From contig CAUJSJ030000058.1 in the NCBI GenBank assembly GCA_963422775.4, positions 14,656 to 78,655 of the forward strand: a stretch of 64,000 nucleotides of DNA, in the 5' to 3' direction. A model generated the notes under the pieces. That model saw nothing but the letters and a program-made list of their open reading frames with translations. It searched no databases and was not told the origin of the DNA. How positions within the stretch are numbered: position 1 is the stretch's first letter; each line of letters opens with the position of its first letter. The position numbers were made by a program, and so were the translations under genes. This DNA is from Pelomonas sp963422775. Its GTDB lineage: Bacteria > Pseudomonadota > Gammaproteobacteria > Burkholderiales > Burkholderiaceae_C. Shown here piece by piece: positions 10,528 through 20,572 of the stretch.

Positions 10528-10699
10528 GTGCGGAGAGCTGGGGACGCAACCCGGCCAGTGGGCCGGGACGGGGCGGTCTTGGTGTGCAAGACACGCGGCG
10601 AACCAGGGGTTCAGAGGCCGGCGTGCCAAGCGGCAACCGCCGTTTTGGGCAGCCGGCAATGTAGCACGCGGCCCTTGTGCAGGCCTTACGCCGGGCGGC

Positions 10700-11254
10700 T
10701 CAGTCGGGCGCGCGCAGCACCCGACGGACGACGTCGGCGGAGAAGCCCCGCGCCAGCAGGAAGCGGGTCTGGCGTGCCCGCTCGGCGGGTTCGCCGGAAG
10801 GCTGCGGCCCGAACCGCTTCAGCCAGACTTCGCGGGCGCGTTCCAGCTCCGTGGCGCGCAGGCTGGCTTGCTGCTCTGCGTCCAGCCTCAAGCCATGCTG
10901 CGCCAGTTCCTGCTGGATGCGCTGTGCGCCGAAGCGTCTGGCGCGCAAATGCAGGCGGGATTCCACGAACCGCTGTTCGTCCAGATAGCCATCGGACGCG
11001 AGCGCATCGAGCAGCGCATCGACAGCGGCTTCGCCCGCATGGGCGTCCGCGGCCTCATCGAGGCAAGACTCCGCGTCAGCAGCGATCTGGATGTCGAAGA
11101 AGTCGCCACCCGCCCCCTGGGCTACGGCAAGGCGCGTTCGTCGCTGCTGTTGTTGAATGCGCAACAGCTTGCGTCGCAGCTCGGCACGGCTTTGCTCGCG
11201 CTGGGCCAGCAGGCCGATGGCGCGAGCCTTCAGGGACAGTGGCCCCCGGGCCAT
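10700..11254 (-). CDS. recX: RecX family regulatory protein
   Basis: The 184-aa protein is built of helical repeats: LKARAIGLLAQREQSRAELRRKL, then SDGYLDEQRFVESRLHLRARRFGAQRIQQEL, and a third near the C-terminus (TRFLLARGFSADVVRRVLR). RecX binds RecA filaments and limits their growth and ATPase activity. An acidic insertion of roughly 45 residues (about 40-80) follows the first repeat, longer than in Escherichia coli RecX. The gene starts 19 bases after recA stops and is almost certainly co-transcribed with it from the LexA-controlled promoter. Confidence 0.93.
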   Translation of the reverse strand: MARGPLSLKARAIGLLAQREQSRAELRRKLLRIQQQQRRTRLAVAQGAGGDFFDIQIAADAESCLDEAADAHAGEAAVDALLDALASDGYLDEQRFVESRLHLRARRFGAQRIQQELAQHGLRLDAEQQASLRATELERAREVWLKRFGPQPSGEPAERARQTRFLLARGFSADVVRRVLRAPD

Positions 11255-11273
11255 GCCTGCCGCGACGCCAGGC

Positions 11274-12311
<1,038 letters not shown>

Positions 12312-12335
12312 GCGAATCTCCGTGGGAATGGCTGA

Positions 12336-12364
12336 ATTATGGGGCAATCTGTATGTTTGTACAG
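12336..12364 (-). promoter_or_regulatory. recA promoter with LexA (SOS) box
   Basis: The palindromic SOS box CTGT-N8-ACAG lies at 12349-12364 (CTGTACAAACATACAG on the minus strand). A -10-like CATAAT is at 12336-12341 (minus). The box therefore covers the likely -35 region, so bound LexA would block RNA polymerase until DNA damage activates RecA. The box matches the gamma/betaproteobacterial consensus perfectly at its invariant positions. Confidence 0.88.
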
Positions 12365-12428
12365 TGGTTTGTCCCCCGATGTGCGGCAGTTCGCCGTCTC
12401 AGGATTGAGGACAGCTTAGTTATCAGGT

Positions 12429-12466
12429 GGCTCATGACGTGAGCCTGGCTTGCGCTGCCGCAAGCC
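12429..12466. repeat. two adjacent inverted repeats upstream of the response regulator
   Basis: GGCTCA-N5-TGAGCC (12429-12445) is followed directly by the 20-base palindrome GGCTTGCGCTGCCGCAAGCC (12447-12466, 8-bp arms). They lie 47-84 bases upstream of the response-regulator start and have no T-tract. They could be operators for autoregulation or an mRNA leader structure; the role is unknown. Confidence 0.5.
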
Positions 12467-12512
12467 GCCTGCATGGTGGTCGCACATAACATCGGAGCAG
12501 GAGACAAAAACG

Positions 12513-13184
12513 ATGCGAATCCTGATTGCGGAAGACGATCAAGTGCTGGCCGACGGGCTTTTGCGTGCGTTGCGCGCCTCGGGCTATGCCGTGGACCGTG
12601 TCAGCAGCGGCACCGAGGCGGACTCAGCGCTCGCGACGCATGAGTTCGATCTGGTCATTCTCGACCTGGGCCTGCCGCGCCTGCACGGCCTGGAGGTGTT
12701 GCGCAAGCTGCGCGCACGTGGCTCGACGATGCCGGTGCTGATCCTGACCGCGGCGGACAGCGTGGAGCAGCGGGTCAAGGGGCTGGATCTGGGTGCCGAC
12801 GACTACATGGCCAAGCCCTTCTCCCTGCAGGAGCTGGAGGCGCGCGTGCGGGCGCTGACCCGCCGCGGCCTGGGCACGGCCAGCAGCATCATCAAGCACG
12901 GGCCGCTGAGCTTCGACGCTACCGGTCGCGTGGCCTACATCAACGAGCAGATGCTGGAGCTGTCGGCCCGTGAGCTGTCGCTGCTGGAGGTGCTGTTGCA
13001 GCGCGCGGGGCGTCTCGTCAGCAAGGACCAGCTCGTGGAGCGTCTGTGCGAATGGGGCGAAGAGGTCTCGAACAATGCGATCGAGGTCTACATCCATCGC
13101 CTGCGCAAGAAGATCGAGCAGGGGCCCATCCGCATCGCCACCGTGCGCGGCCTCGGCTATTGCCTAGAGAAAATCGCCTCTTAA
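12513..13184 (+). CDS. OmpR/PhoB-family response regulator (TctD/QseB-like)
   Basis: The 223-aa regulator has a receiver domain (1-115) with acidic pocket E7-D8-D9, phospho-acceptor D51 and K101. A winged-helix DNA-binding domain (about 125-220) ends in VYIHRLRKKI and IATVRGLGYCL. It should activate or repress genes after phosphorylation by the kinase encoded directly downstream. ATG 12513 is chosen because it starts MRILIAEDD exactly where the receiver begins, with AGGAG upstream. The kinase gene follows with no spacer. The closest familiar types are TctD (tricarboxylate uptake) and QseB; the signal is not deducible here. Inverted repeats in the leader may be its own sites. Confidence 0.95.
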   Translation: MRILIAEDDQVLADGLLRALRASGYAVDRVSSGTEADSALATHEFDLVILDLGLPRLHGLEVLRKLRARGSTMPVLILTAADSVEQRVKGLDLGADDYMAKPFSLQELEARVRALTRRGLGTASSIIKHGPLSFDATGRVAYINEQMLELSARELSLLEVLLQRAGRLVSKDQLVERLCEWGEEVSNNAIEVYIHRLRKKIEQGPIRIATVRGLGYCLEKIAS

Positions 13185-14705
13185 ATGCCCACCAAGGACG
13201 GCGCCAGCCCGCAGCAGGGCTCGCTGTTCGGCGAGATCCTCGACTGGATGCTCGCCCCGCTGCTGCTGATCTGGCCGATCAGCGTGGCGCTGACCTGGCT
13301 GGTGGCGCAGGGCATCGCCAGCCGGCCCTACGACCGCGAACTCGGCGAGATGGCGCGCAGCCTGGGGCTGCAGGTGGCGGCGGAATCGGCACCTGCGCCT
13401 CAGGGCAAGGGCAAGGACCGCTATGCGTTGGCGCCCGAGGCCGCGGCGCTGCTGCGGGCCGACGCGTCGGACACGGTTTTCTACCAGGTGCTCGGCGTGC
13501 GCGGCGAGTTGCTCAGCGGCGACGCGACGCTGCCGGTGCCCACCGAGGACGCGCCCATCGTGCCCTGGGAGCTGCACTTCCGGGACGACGAGGTCGGCGC
13601 GGAGGCCGTGCGCGTGGCCTACCTGTGGGTCGCGCCAGAAACGACGATCCCCGGCCAGCCGGGTTCGACCCGGATCCTGCTCGTGCAGGTGGCCGAGACG
13701 CTGGGCAAGCGCGCGCGGCTGACCAACGAAATCATCAAGGGCGTCATCCTGCCGCAGTTCGTCATCCTGCCGCTGGCGGTGCTGCTGGTGTGGCTGGCGC
13801 TGGCGCGTGGTATCTCGCCGCTCAACGAGCTGCAGCGGCGCATCCGCTCGCGCGAGAGTTCGGATCTGTCGCCCATCGACGAGCAGCGCGTGCCCGACGA
13901 GGTCGCGCCGCTGGTGCGGGCCATCAACGACCTGCTCGCGCGGCTGGACTTGTCGATGAGCCGGCAGAAGCACTTCCTGGCCGACGCGGCCCATCAGCTG
14001 AAGACGCCACTGGCTGGCTTGCGCACCCAGGCCGAGCTGATCCAGCGCGAGATCGACGCCGGCCGTGCATCCCCCGAGGAGCTGAAGCGCTCGCTCGCCT
14101 TGATCGCTCGCGCCAGCGAGCGCGCGGCCCACATGGTCAACCAGCTGCTGGCGATGGCGCGTGCCGAGGATGCCGAGCAGGCGCTGCGCCGCGAGCCCGT
14201 CGACCTGGCCCAGGTTGCCATCGACACGGTGCGCGATTTCGTGCCGCGGGCGCTGGAGCGACGCATCGACCTGGGTTACGACGGCGTCGTGCCCGACGAC
14301 AGCCGGCTGCGCGTGCATGGCCAGCCCATGCTGCTTGGCGAGCTGATCCGCAACCTCGTGGACAACGCGCTGCTCTACACGCCGGCCGGCGGGCTGGTGA
14401 CGGTGCGCGTCGTCGAGGACCCGTTCGGCCAGGTCGTCGTGCTGCAGGTGGAAGACACCGGGCCGGGCATCGCGCCGGGTGAGCGCGAGAAGGTCTTCCA
14501 GCCGTTCTACCGGTCGCTCGGCAGCGGCGTCGAGGGCTCGGGCCTGGGGTTGGCCATCGTGCAGGAGATCGTGCAGCAGCACGAAGCCGAGCTGACGCTG
14601 GACGACACGCGCGTGCGGCGGGTGGCTGGGGGCGAGTCGCCCGACGGTCAAGGGCCGGGCGCGCGGTTCACGATTCGCTTCTCGGCCGTGGCCAAGGCCG
14701 AGTGA
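13185..14705 (+). CDS. TctE-like sensor histidine kinase
   Basis: The 506-aa inner-membrane kinase has a membrane helix near residues 20-45 and a periplasmic domain to about 180. A second helix follows (FVILPLAVLLVWLALARG), then a HAMP linker, a dimerisation/phospho-acceptor helix with His270 (DAAHQLKTPLAGLRTQAEL) and an HATPase domain. The ATPase shows the N box LIRNLVDNALLYTP, G1 DTGPGIAPGE and G2 GSGLGLAIVQEI. The periplasmic part is short, as in two-component sensors of the tricarboxylate type. Its start codon directly follows the stop of the response regulator. It ends 18 bases from the convergent rodA stop. Confidence 0.95.
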   Translation: MPTKDGASPQQGSLFGEILDWMLAPLLLIWPISVALTWLVAQGIASRPYDRELGEMARSLGLQVAAESAPAPQGKGKDRYALAPEAAALLRADASDTVFYQVLGVRGELLSGDATLPVPTEDAPIVPWELHFRDDEVGAEAVRVAYLWVAPETTIPGQPGSTRILLVQVAETLGKRARLTNEIIKGVILPQFVILPLAVLLVWLALARGISPLNELQRRIRSRESSDLSPIDEQRVPDEVAPLVRAINDLLARLDLSMSRQKHFLADAAHQLKTPLAGLRTQAELIQREIDAGRASPEELKRSLALIARASERAAHMVNQLLAMARAEDAEQALRREPVDLAQVAIDTVRDFVPRALERRIDLGYDGVVPDDSRLRVHGQPMLLGELIRNLVDNALLYTPAGGLVTVRVVEDPFGQVVVLQVEDTGPGIAPGEREKVFQPFYRSLGSGVEGSGLGLAIVQEIVQQHEAELTLDDTRVRRVAGGESPDGQGPGARFTIRFSAVAKAE

Positions 14706-14723
14706 GCCCGCCCGGCCGTTGCC

Positions 14724-15878
14724 TCAGGTCTTGACGAGCTTCTTGACCCGCGCGATCGACAGCAGCAGCCCCAGCGACAGCCCCAGCGTCACCATCGCCG
14801 TACCGCCGTAGCTGACGAAGGGCAGCGGCACGCCCACCACCGGCAGGATGCCGCTGACCATGCCCATGTTGACGAAGACGTAGGTGAAGAAGGAGAGCGT
14901 CACCGCGCCCGCCATCAGCCGCGTGAACAGCGTCGGCGCGTCGGACGCGATCATCAGCCCGCGCAGGATCAGTGCCGTGAAGCCGGCCAGCAGCGCCAGC
15001 GCTCCCATGAGGCCGAACTCCTCGCCGAAGGCCGCGAAGATGAAGTCGGTGGTGCGCTCGGGGATGAACTCCAGGTGGGTCTGCGTGCCCTGCATGAAGC
15101 CCTTGCCGGTCAGTCCGCCGGAGCCGATGGCGATCTCGCCCTGGATGATGTGGAAACCCTTGCCCAGCGGGTCCTTGCTCGGGTCCAGCAGCGTGCAGAT
15201 GCGGTGCTTCTGGTAGTCCTTCAGCACCGGCCACTTCAAGTCGGGCTCGCAGATGGTGTCCTCGCTGAGCACCAGCGCCGTCGCGCCGCTGGCGGCCAGC
15301 ACCAGGGCTGGCACGATGAGCTTCCACGGCAGGCCGGCGAAGAAGATCACGTACAGCCCCGCGGCCAGCACGAGGATGCCGGTGCCGAGGTCGGGCTGCT
15401 TGGCGATCAGCAGGAAGGGCAGCAGCAGCAGCGCGAACGCGGCAATGAAGTCCGGCCAGCGCAGCAGGCCCTCGCGCTTCTGGAACCACCAGGCCAGCAT
15501 CAGTGGCACGGCGAGCTTGAGCAGCTCGGACGGCTGGATCTGCGTGACGCCGATGCTGAGCCAGCGCGTCGCGCCCTTCTTGGTGACGCCGAACAGCGCG
15601 GTCGCGACCAGCAGGGCCACGCCGAAGGTGTACAGCGGGATCGCCAGCGTCATCAGCTTCTGCGGCGGCACCTGCGCGACGATGAACATCAGCCCCAACG
15701 CCAGCACCATGTTGCGCGCGTGGTCGACGAAGCGGGTGCCATGGTCGTAGCCGGCCGAGTACATGCACAGCAGGCCCCAGCCGCACATCCACAGCACGGC
15801 CAGCAGCAGCGGGATGTCGAAGCCGATGAACCAGGGCCTCAGCCGGCTCATCAGCGGCGGGCGTTCGATGACGGTCAT
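14724..15878 (-). CDS. rodA: rod-shape SEDS glycosyltransferase RodA
   Basis: The 384-aa integral membrane protein, with about ten helices, is a SEDS peptidoglycan polymerase of the elongasome. It joins lipid II units into glycan strands along the lateral wall. It shows MYSAGYDHG in the first loop, family motifs KLAVPLMLAWWF and KQPDLGTGILVLAAG, and GLTGKGFMQGTQTHLEFIPERTTDFIFA in the large periplasmic loop. GSxGPVPxxG-like motifs of FtsW are absent, supporting RodA. The ATG overlaps the mrdA TGA (ATGA), coupling polymerase and transpeptidase. Confidence 0.97.
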   Translation of the reverse strand: MTVIERPPLMSRLRPWFIGFDIPLLLAVLWMCGWGLLCMYSAGYDHGTRFVDHARNMVLALGLMFIVAQVPPQKLMTLAIPLYTFGVALLVATALFGVTKKGATRWLSIGVTQIQPSELLKLAVPLMLAWWFQKREGLLRWPDFIAAFALLLLPFLLIAKQPDLGTGILVLAAGLYVIFFAGLPWKLIVPALVLAASGATALVLSEDTICEPDLKWPVLKDYQKHRICTLLDPSKDPLGKGFHIIQGEIAIGSGGLTGKGFMQGTQTHLEFIPERTTDFIFAAFGEEFGLMGALALLAGFTALILRGLMIASDAPTLFTRLMAGAVTLSFFTYVFVNMGMVSGILPVVGVPLPFVSYGGTAMVTLGLSLGLLLSIARVKKLVKT

Positions 15879-17872
15879 TTCGAAGCTCCCGACGCGGGCG
15901 CTGCAGGCCCGGAGGCTGCCAGGCCCGGCAGCAGCGGCACATCGGCCACATTGCGCGGCTTGCCGACAGGCGCGAAGGACTGGCCCTTCTGCGTCAGCGC
16001 GATGTCTTCCTCGCTCGGGTAGTTGCCTAGCAGCAGATAGTCGAACACGCGGCGAGCAATCGGCGCGGCCGACATCGAGCCGAAGCCGGCGTTCTCGACG
16101 ATGACGGCCAGCGCCACGCGCGGCTCGTCCACCGGCGCGAAGGCGACGTACAGCGAATGGTCGCGCTTCCTCTCATCGGCCTTGATGTTGCTGTACTTCT
16201 CGCCCGCCTTCAGGCCGACGGCCTGCGCCGTGCCGGTCTTGCCGGCGCTCTGGTAGCCCGCATTCAGGAAGGCCAGCCGCGAGGTGCCTTCCAGCGTCAC
16301 GCCGTTCATCGCGTTGTGGATGATGGCGACGTCGGAAGGCTTGAGGGGCAGCGGCGTCAGCGCGTCGCTGGCGATGCGGCGCTGCTCGTGCTTCACCACG
16401 TCCTCGATCTCGCGCACCAGGCGCGGCTTGTAGCGCTGCCCACCCGAAGCGATGGTCGAGTAGGCCGTGGCCATCTGCAGCATCGTGAAGTTGTTGTAGC
16501 CCTGGCCGATGCCCAGCGAGATCGTCTCGCCCGCGAACCACTTCTGGTTCGCCGGACTCTTGGCGAAGTAGCGGCGCTTCCATTCCTGCGAGGGCAGCAC
16601 GCCAGTGACCTCGCCCTGCACGTCGATCTCGGTCTTGCGGCCCAGGCCGAAAGGCAGCAGCTGGTCGTGGATCAGGTCCACGCCCATCTCGTTGGCCAGG
16701 CTGTAGAAGTAGACGTTGGACGAGGTGACGATGGCCAGCCGCATGTCTTTCGGCCCGGCGCGGTCGGTCTCCGGGCTGCCGAAGGTGCGGCCGCCGAAGC
16801 TGTAGGTCAGGTTGTCGATGATGACCGTGCGCGGGTCGCGCTTGCCACTGTTCAGCGCGGCCATGGCCATCAGCGGCTTGAAAGTGGAGCCGGGCGGGTA
16901 GGTGCCGCGCAGGGCCCGGTTCAGCAGCGGCTTGTCGATGTCCTCGTTGAGGTCGCGCCAGGAGTCGGCGTCGATGCCGTCGACGAAGAGATTCGGGTCG
17001 AAGGTCGGCTTGGAGACGAAGGCCAGCACCTCGCCGTTGCGCGGGTCGATGGCCACCAGCGCGCCGCGGCGTTCGCCGAACAGCTGCTCCACCAGCGCCT
17101 GCAGCTTGATGTCGATGGACAGGTTCAGCGTGTTGCCGGGCGTGGGCGGCTTGTGGTCCAGCCGGCGCACCGCGCGGCCACCGGCGCTGGTCTCGACCTG
17201 CTCGAAGCCCGTGGCGCCGTGCAGCTCCTTCTCGTAGGCCTGCTCCAGCCCCAGCTTGCCGATGTATTCAGTGCCGCGGTAGTTGGCGAGGTCTTCCTCC
17301 TCCCAGTCGTCCATGGCCTTCTTCTCGGCCTGGTTGATGCGGCCGATGTAGCCGATCAGATGGGCGCCCACCTCGCCCAGCGGATAGCTGCGGAACAACC
17401 GCGCCTTGATCTCCACGCCGGGGAAGCGGAAGCGCTGCGCCGTGAAGCGCGCGACCTCCTCGTCCGTCAGCTTGGTGCGGATGGGCAGCGAGTCGGTGTG
17501 CCTGGTCTCTTCGAGCAGGCGCTTGAAGCGGCGCTTGTCACGCAGCTGGATGTCGATGACCTGGCCGAGCGCCTCGATGGTGGCGTCGAGGTCCGTCACC
17601 TTCTCGGGGTTGATCTCCAGCGTGTAGGCCGAGTAGTTGCTCGCCAGCACGACGCCGTTGCGGTCCTTGATGAGGCCCCGGTTGGGCACGATGGGCACGA
17701 CGGCGATGCGGTTGGACTCGGCCCGCTCGGCGAAGCTGTCGTACTGCACGACCTGCAGCCACAGCAGCCGCGCCACCAACAGGCCGAAGCAGAACAGCAC
17801 GAAGGCGCCCGCGGCCAGCACGCGCAGCCGAAAGCGCGACAGCTCCTGGTGGAGGTTCTTGAGGACAACCAC
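15875..17872 (-). CDS. mrdA: penicillin-binding protein 2, peptidoglycan D,D-transpeptidase
   Basis: The 665-aa class B PBP is the cross-linking partner of RodA during cell elongation and is anchored by one N-terminal helix (about 19-40). The pedestal domain contains NRGLIKDRNGVVLASN. The transpeptidase domain has the active-site Ser329 in STFK (YPPGSTFKPLMA), the SxN motif SSN in VTSSNVYFY and the KTG box in SAGKTGTAQ. The C-terminal tail is Pro/Ala-rich. The gene sits 6 bases after mreD and overlaps rodA, in the order mreB-mreC-mreD-mrdA-rodA. Confidence 0.98.
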   Translation of the reverse strand: MVVLKNLHQELSRFRLRVLAAGAFVLFCFGLLVARLLWLQVVQYDSFAERAESNRIAVVPIVPNRGLIKDRNGVVLASNYSAYTLEINPEKVTDLDATIEALGQVIDIQLRDKRRFKRLLEETRHTDSLPIRTKLTDEEVARFTAQRFRFPGVEIKARLFRSYPLGEVGAHLIGYIGRINQAEKKAMDDWEEEDLANYRGTEYIGKLGLEQAYEKELHGATGFEQVETSAGGRAVRRLDHKPPTPGNTLNLSIDIKLQALVEQLFGERRGALVAIDPRNGEVLAFVSKPTFDPNLFVDGIDADSWRDLNEDIDKPLLNRALRGTYPPGSTFKPLMAMAALNSGKRDPRTVIIDNLTYSFGGRTFGSPETDRAGPKDMRLAIVTSSNVYFYSLANEMGVDLIHDQLLPFGLGRKTEIDVQGEVTGVLPSQEWKRRYFAKSPANQKWFAGETISLGIGQGYNNFTMLQMATAYSTIASGGQRYKPRLVREIEDVVKHEQRRIASDALTPLPLKPSDVAIIHNAMNGVTLEGTSRLAFLNAGYQSAGKTGTAQAVGLKAGEKYSNIKADERKRDHSLYVAFAPVDEPRVALAVIVENAGFGSMSAAPIARRVFDYLLLGNYPSEEDIALTQKGQSFAPVGKPRNVADVPLLPGLAASGPAAPASGASK

Positions 17873-17878
17873 TTGGGT

Positions 17879-18400
17879 TTACAAAGGCCTGTGGGCGTCG
17901 CGGTCCGGCGCGCGGCGCTGCGGGGCCAGCAGCAGCACGCTGGCCACCGGCCACAGCGCGGCCTCGAACACCGGCGCCAGCAGCACACCCCAGCCCGGCC
18001 ACATGCCGCCCACGATCATCCGCACGATCAACGCCAATGCGTGGGCGCCGAAGAACAGCGGCAGCACCTGCACGGCCTGGGCGCCCAGCGGAAACCACGT
18101 CAGGCGGCGGTGCAGCGTGATCGCGCCGAAGCTCAGGCCGCTGTAGGCCAGCGCATGCTGGCCGAGCAGTGCGCCATCGTGCACGTCCATGAGCAGGCCG
18201 AAGACGAAGGCCCACAGCACGCCGATGCGGCGCGGCTGGTGCACGCCCCAGAAGACGAGCACGACCGCCAGCACGTCGGGCATCGCCGCCAGACGCCCGG
18301 TGGGCACCATGTCGACCATCAGCGCGACGATCAGCGTGAAGCCGATGAACCAGGGGTTGGCCGGCAGCAGCAGCTGGCCGGCGGCGCGCGGCATGATCAT
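17879..18400 (-). CDS. mreD: rod shape-determining membrane protein MreD
   Basis: The 173-aa polytopic protein has about five or six helices and belongs to the MreBCD elongasome scaffold. The stretches PANPWFIGFTLIVALMVDMVP and GVLWAFVFGLLMDVHDGALLGQHALAY are typical of MreD, with charged Asp residues at helix ends. ATG 18400 is chosen because AGGAG lies eight bases upstream; an in-frame start at 18442 would extend into a GC-rich palindromic repeat. It is 100 bases downstream of mreC, with the repeat between, and 6 bases upstream of mrdA. Confidence 0.93.
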   Translation of the reverse strand: MIMPRAAGQLLLPANPWFIGFTLIVALMVDMVPTGRLAAMPDVLAVVLVFWGVHQPRRIGVLWAFVFGLLMDVHDGALLGQHALAYSGLSFGAITLHRRLTWFPLGAQAVQVLPLFFGAHALALIVRMIVGGMWPGWGVLLAPVFEAALWPVASVLLLAPQRRAPDRDAHRPL

Positions 18401-18420
18401 GACGCGCTCCTCACGGGCCG

Positions 18421-18462
18421 CGCGCTGGGCCGCCCCAAGCAAGGCCTGGCCCCCTCGGGGGG
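18421..18462 (-). repeat. GC-rich palindromic intergenic repeat (copy 1)
   Basis: The minus strand starts with CCCCCCGAGGGGG and continues with a flank ending in GGGGCGGCCC. The same core plus a related flank occurs on the plus strand at 22595. It lies between mreC and mreD and may be a dispersed REP-like element or a transcript-processing hairpin. Confidence 0.55.
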
Positions 18463-18500
18463 ACGCTGCGCAGCAGCGCGGGGCCGACAGGACAGCGTGA

Positions 18501-19505
18501 TCATGGCGTCACTCCCGAGGCCTTGCTGGCTGCTTTGTCGGCCGCTTTTTCGGCGCGCTCGGCCTTCTTCGCGGCACGCACGACGGCCTTGGTCGCCGCA
18601 GCCGAAGCGGCTTCCTGAGCGGCGGCGGCCTCCGCTTCCTTCTTGGCGGCCAGATGGCGGTCCTGCGGCAGCAGCACCAGCACATGCCGGGCGCTGTCCG
18701 GCTGGGCGATGGGCGCGAGCAGCACCTGGGCGAAGCTGGAGTCCCCGCGCCGCTCGACGACGGCGACCTTGGCCACCGGCAGGCCCGGTGGATAGACGCC
18801 GTCCAGCCCCGAGGTCGTCATCAGGTCACCGACCTTGATGTCCGCGTTCGCGGCCAGGAAGCGCAGCTCCATGCCAGCACCGTCCGAGCGGCCGGCGGCG
18901 GCGTTGCGCATCTGGGTGCGCGAGTTCAGCAGCGGGATGGCGGCTTCCTTGTCGGTCAGCAACGTCACCTCGCTGGACAGCGGGTAGACCCGCGTCACCT
19001 GGCCCAGCACGCCGGCCTCGTTGATGACGGGCGAGCCAGCGGCCACGCCCTGGGCTGCGCCGCGGTCGATGACGACCCGGCGGGAGAACGGGTCGGGTGC
19101 CTCGAACAGCACCTCGGCCGGGATGGAGGGCGCGCTCAGCGACGGCTGCAGGCCCAGCAGCTTGCGCAGGCGGTCGTTCTCGGCCTGCAGCGCCTCGGCG
19201 CGGGACAGGCGCTCGGCCTGCGCGCTGAGCTGTCGCCGGGCCTGGTCCTCGGCCTCCATGGCGCGCTTGGTGCCGCGCAGGTAGTCGCCGGCGGTCTCCC
19301 AGGCATCCACGGGCGTCAGCAGCAGGCGCTGTACCGGGTGCAGCACCAGCGCCAGCGCGGCGCGGGCCGGCATCATCAGCCGAAAGCGCGCGTCCGCCAC
19401 CATCAGCAGCAGCGCCAGCGCCGAACACAGCGCGAGCTTGGTCAGCGCCGACGGACCCTGGCGGAAGAACGGCGGTGGGGAGCGGTCGAGAGTGCCGAGG
19501 GGCAT
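18501..19505 (-). CDS. mreC: rod shape-determining protein MreC
   Basis: The 334-aa protein has an N-terminal membrane anchor (about 20-37), a periplasmic coiled coil (about 75-120, LSAQAERLSRAEALQAENDRL) and a beta-barrel core with FSRRVVIDRGAAQGV and GLDGVYPPGLPVAKV. MreC stimulates PBP2/RodA from the periplasm. The last 50 residues are an Ala/Lys/Glu-rich tail (for example AAKKAERAEKAADKAASKA) beyond the usual MreC end. It is likely a flexible or helical wall-facing extension. mreB stops 23 bases upstream. Confidence 0.95.
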   Translation of the reverse strand: MPLGTLDRSPPPFFRQGPSALTKLALCSALALLLMVADARFRLMMPARAALALVLHPVQRLLLTPVDAWETAGDYLRGTKRAMEAEDQARRQLSAQAERLSRAEALQAENDRLRKLLGLQPSLSAPSIPAEVLFEAPDPFSRRVVIDRGAAQGVAAGSPVINEAGVLGQVTRVYPLSSEVTLLTDKEAAIPLLNSRTQMRNAAAGRSDGAGMELRFLAANADIKVGDLMTTSGLDGVYPPGLPVAKVAVVERRGDSSFAQVLLAPIAQPDSARHVLVLLPQDRHLAAKKEAEAAAAQEAASAAATKAVVRAAKKAERAEKAADKAASKASGVTP

Positions 19506-19528
19506 TGCGCGCCTGGCGAGTCAGCGAC

Positions 19529-20572
19529 TCATTCCGACGTGAAGATCGAGCCCAGGCGCTCCATGCGTTCGAGCGCCATGCCGCAACCGCGCACGACGCA
19601 GGTCAGCGGGTCTTCGGCCACCAGCACCGGCAGGCCGGTTTCCTCGCCCAGCAGGCGGTCCAGGTCACGCAGCAGCGCGCCGCCACCGGTCAGCATCATG
19701 CCGCGTTCGGCGATGTCGGCGCCCAGCTCGGGCGGCGTCTGCTCCAGCGCGTTCTTCACGGCAGAGACGATCTGGTTGAGCGGGTCGGTGAGCGCTTCCA
19801 GGATCTCGTTGGACGAGATCGTGAAGCTGCGCGGCACGCCTTCGGAGAGGTTGCGGCCCTTGACCTCCATCTCCTTGACTTCGGAGCCGGGGAAGGCGCT
19901 GCCGATGTTCTTCTTGATCGACTCGGCCGTGGGCTCGCCGATCAGCATGCCGTAGTTGCGGCGGATGTAGTTGATGATGGCTTCGTCGAACTTGTCGCCG
20001 CCGACGCGGACCGAGCCTTTGTAGACCATGCCGCCCAGCGAGATGACACCCACCTCGGTGGTGCCGCCACCGATGTCGACGACCATGGAGCCCGAGGCCT
20101 CGCTGACGGGAAGACCGGCGCCGATCGCGGCGGCCATCGGTTCCTCGATCAGGTAGACCTCGGAAGCACCGGCACCCAGGGCGGATTCGCGAATGGCGCG
20201 GCGCTCCACCTGGGTCGAGCCGCAGGGCACGCAGATGATGATCCTGGGACTCGGCTTGAACGTCTTCGAGTCGTGGACCATCTTGATGAACTGCTTGAGC
20301 ATCTGCTCCGTCACCGTGAAGTCGGCGATGACGCCGTCTTTCATCGGGCGGATGGCCTCGATGTTGCCGGGCACCTTGCCCAGCATGGCCTTGGCCTCGC
20401 GGCCGACGGCCTGGATGGTCTTCTTGCCGTTGGGGCCGCCCTCGTGGCGGATCGACACCACGGAGGGCTCGTCGAGGACGATGCCCTTGCCGCGAACGTA
20501 GATCAGGGTGTTGGCGGTGCCGAGGTCGATGGCGAGGTCGGTCGAGAAATAGCGGCGCAGGGAGGCGAACAT
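19529..20572 (-). CDS. mreB: actin-like rod shape-determining protein MreB
   Basis: The 347-aa bacterial actin polymerises under the inner membrane and positions the elongasome. It begins MFASLRRYFSTDLAIDLGTANTLIY, with an amphipathic N-terminus and phosphate-1 loop. Further motifs are the phosphate-2 loop VVDIGGGTTEVGVISL, adenosine motif MLTGGGALLRDLDRLL and connecting motif PFxE-like EEPMAAAIGAG. ATG 20572 gives the standard length; the open frame upstream is not MreB-like. It heads mreBCD-mrdA-rodA and is divergent from gatC across a 208-base region with an inverted repeat and a TATTAT -10-like word. Confidence 0.99.
   Translation of the reverse strand: MFASLRRYFSTDLAIDLGTANTLIYVRGKGIVLDEPSVVSIRHEGGPNGKKTIQAVGREAKAMLGKVPGNIEAIRPMKDGVIADFTVTEQMLKQFIKMVHDSKTFKPSPRIIICVPCGSTQVERRAIRESALGAGASEVYLIEEPMAAAIGAGLPVSEASGSMVVDIGGGTTEVGVISLGGMVYKGSVRVGGDKFDEAIINYIRRNYGMLIGEPTAESIKKNIGSAFPGSEVKEMEVKGRNLSEGVPRSFTISSNEILEALTDPLNQIVSAVKNALEQTPPELGADIAERGMMLTGGGALLRDLDRLLGEETGLPVLVAEDPLTCVVRGCGMALERMERLGSIFTSE

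Noticed and set aside
16157..18838. 893-aa open frame opposite mrdA, mreD and mreC
   Set aside because: GC-rich antisense shadow without start signal, motifs or sensible composition; the minus-strand genes are certain.
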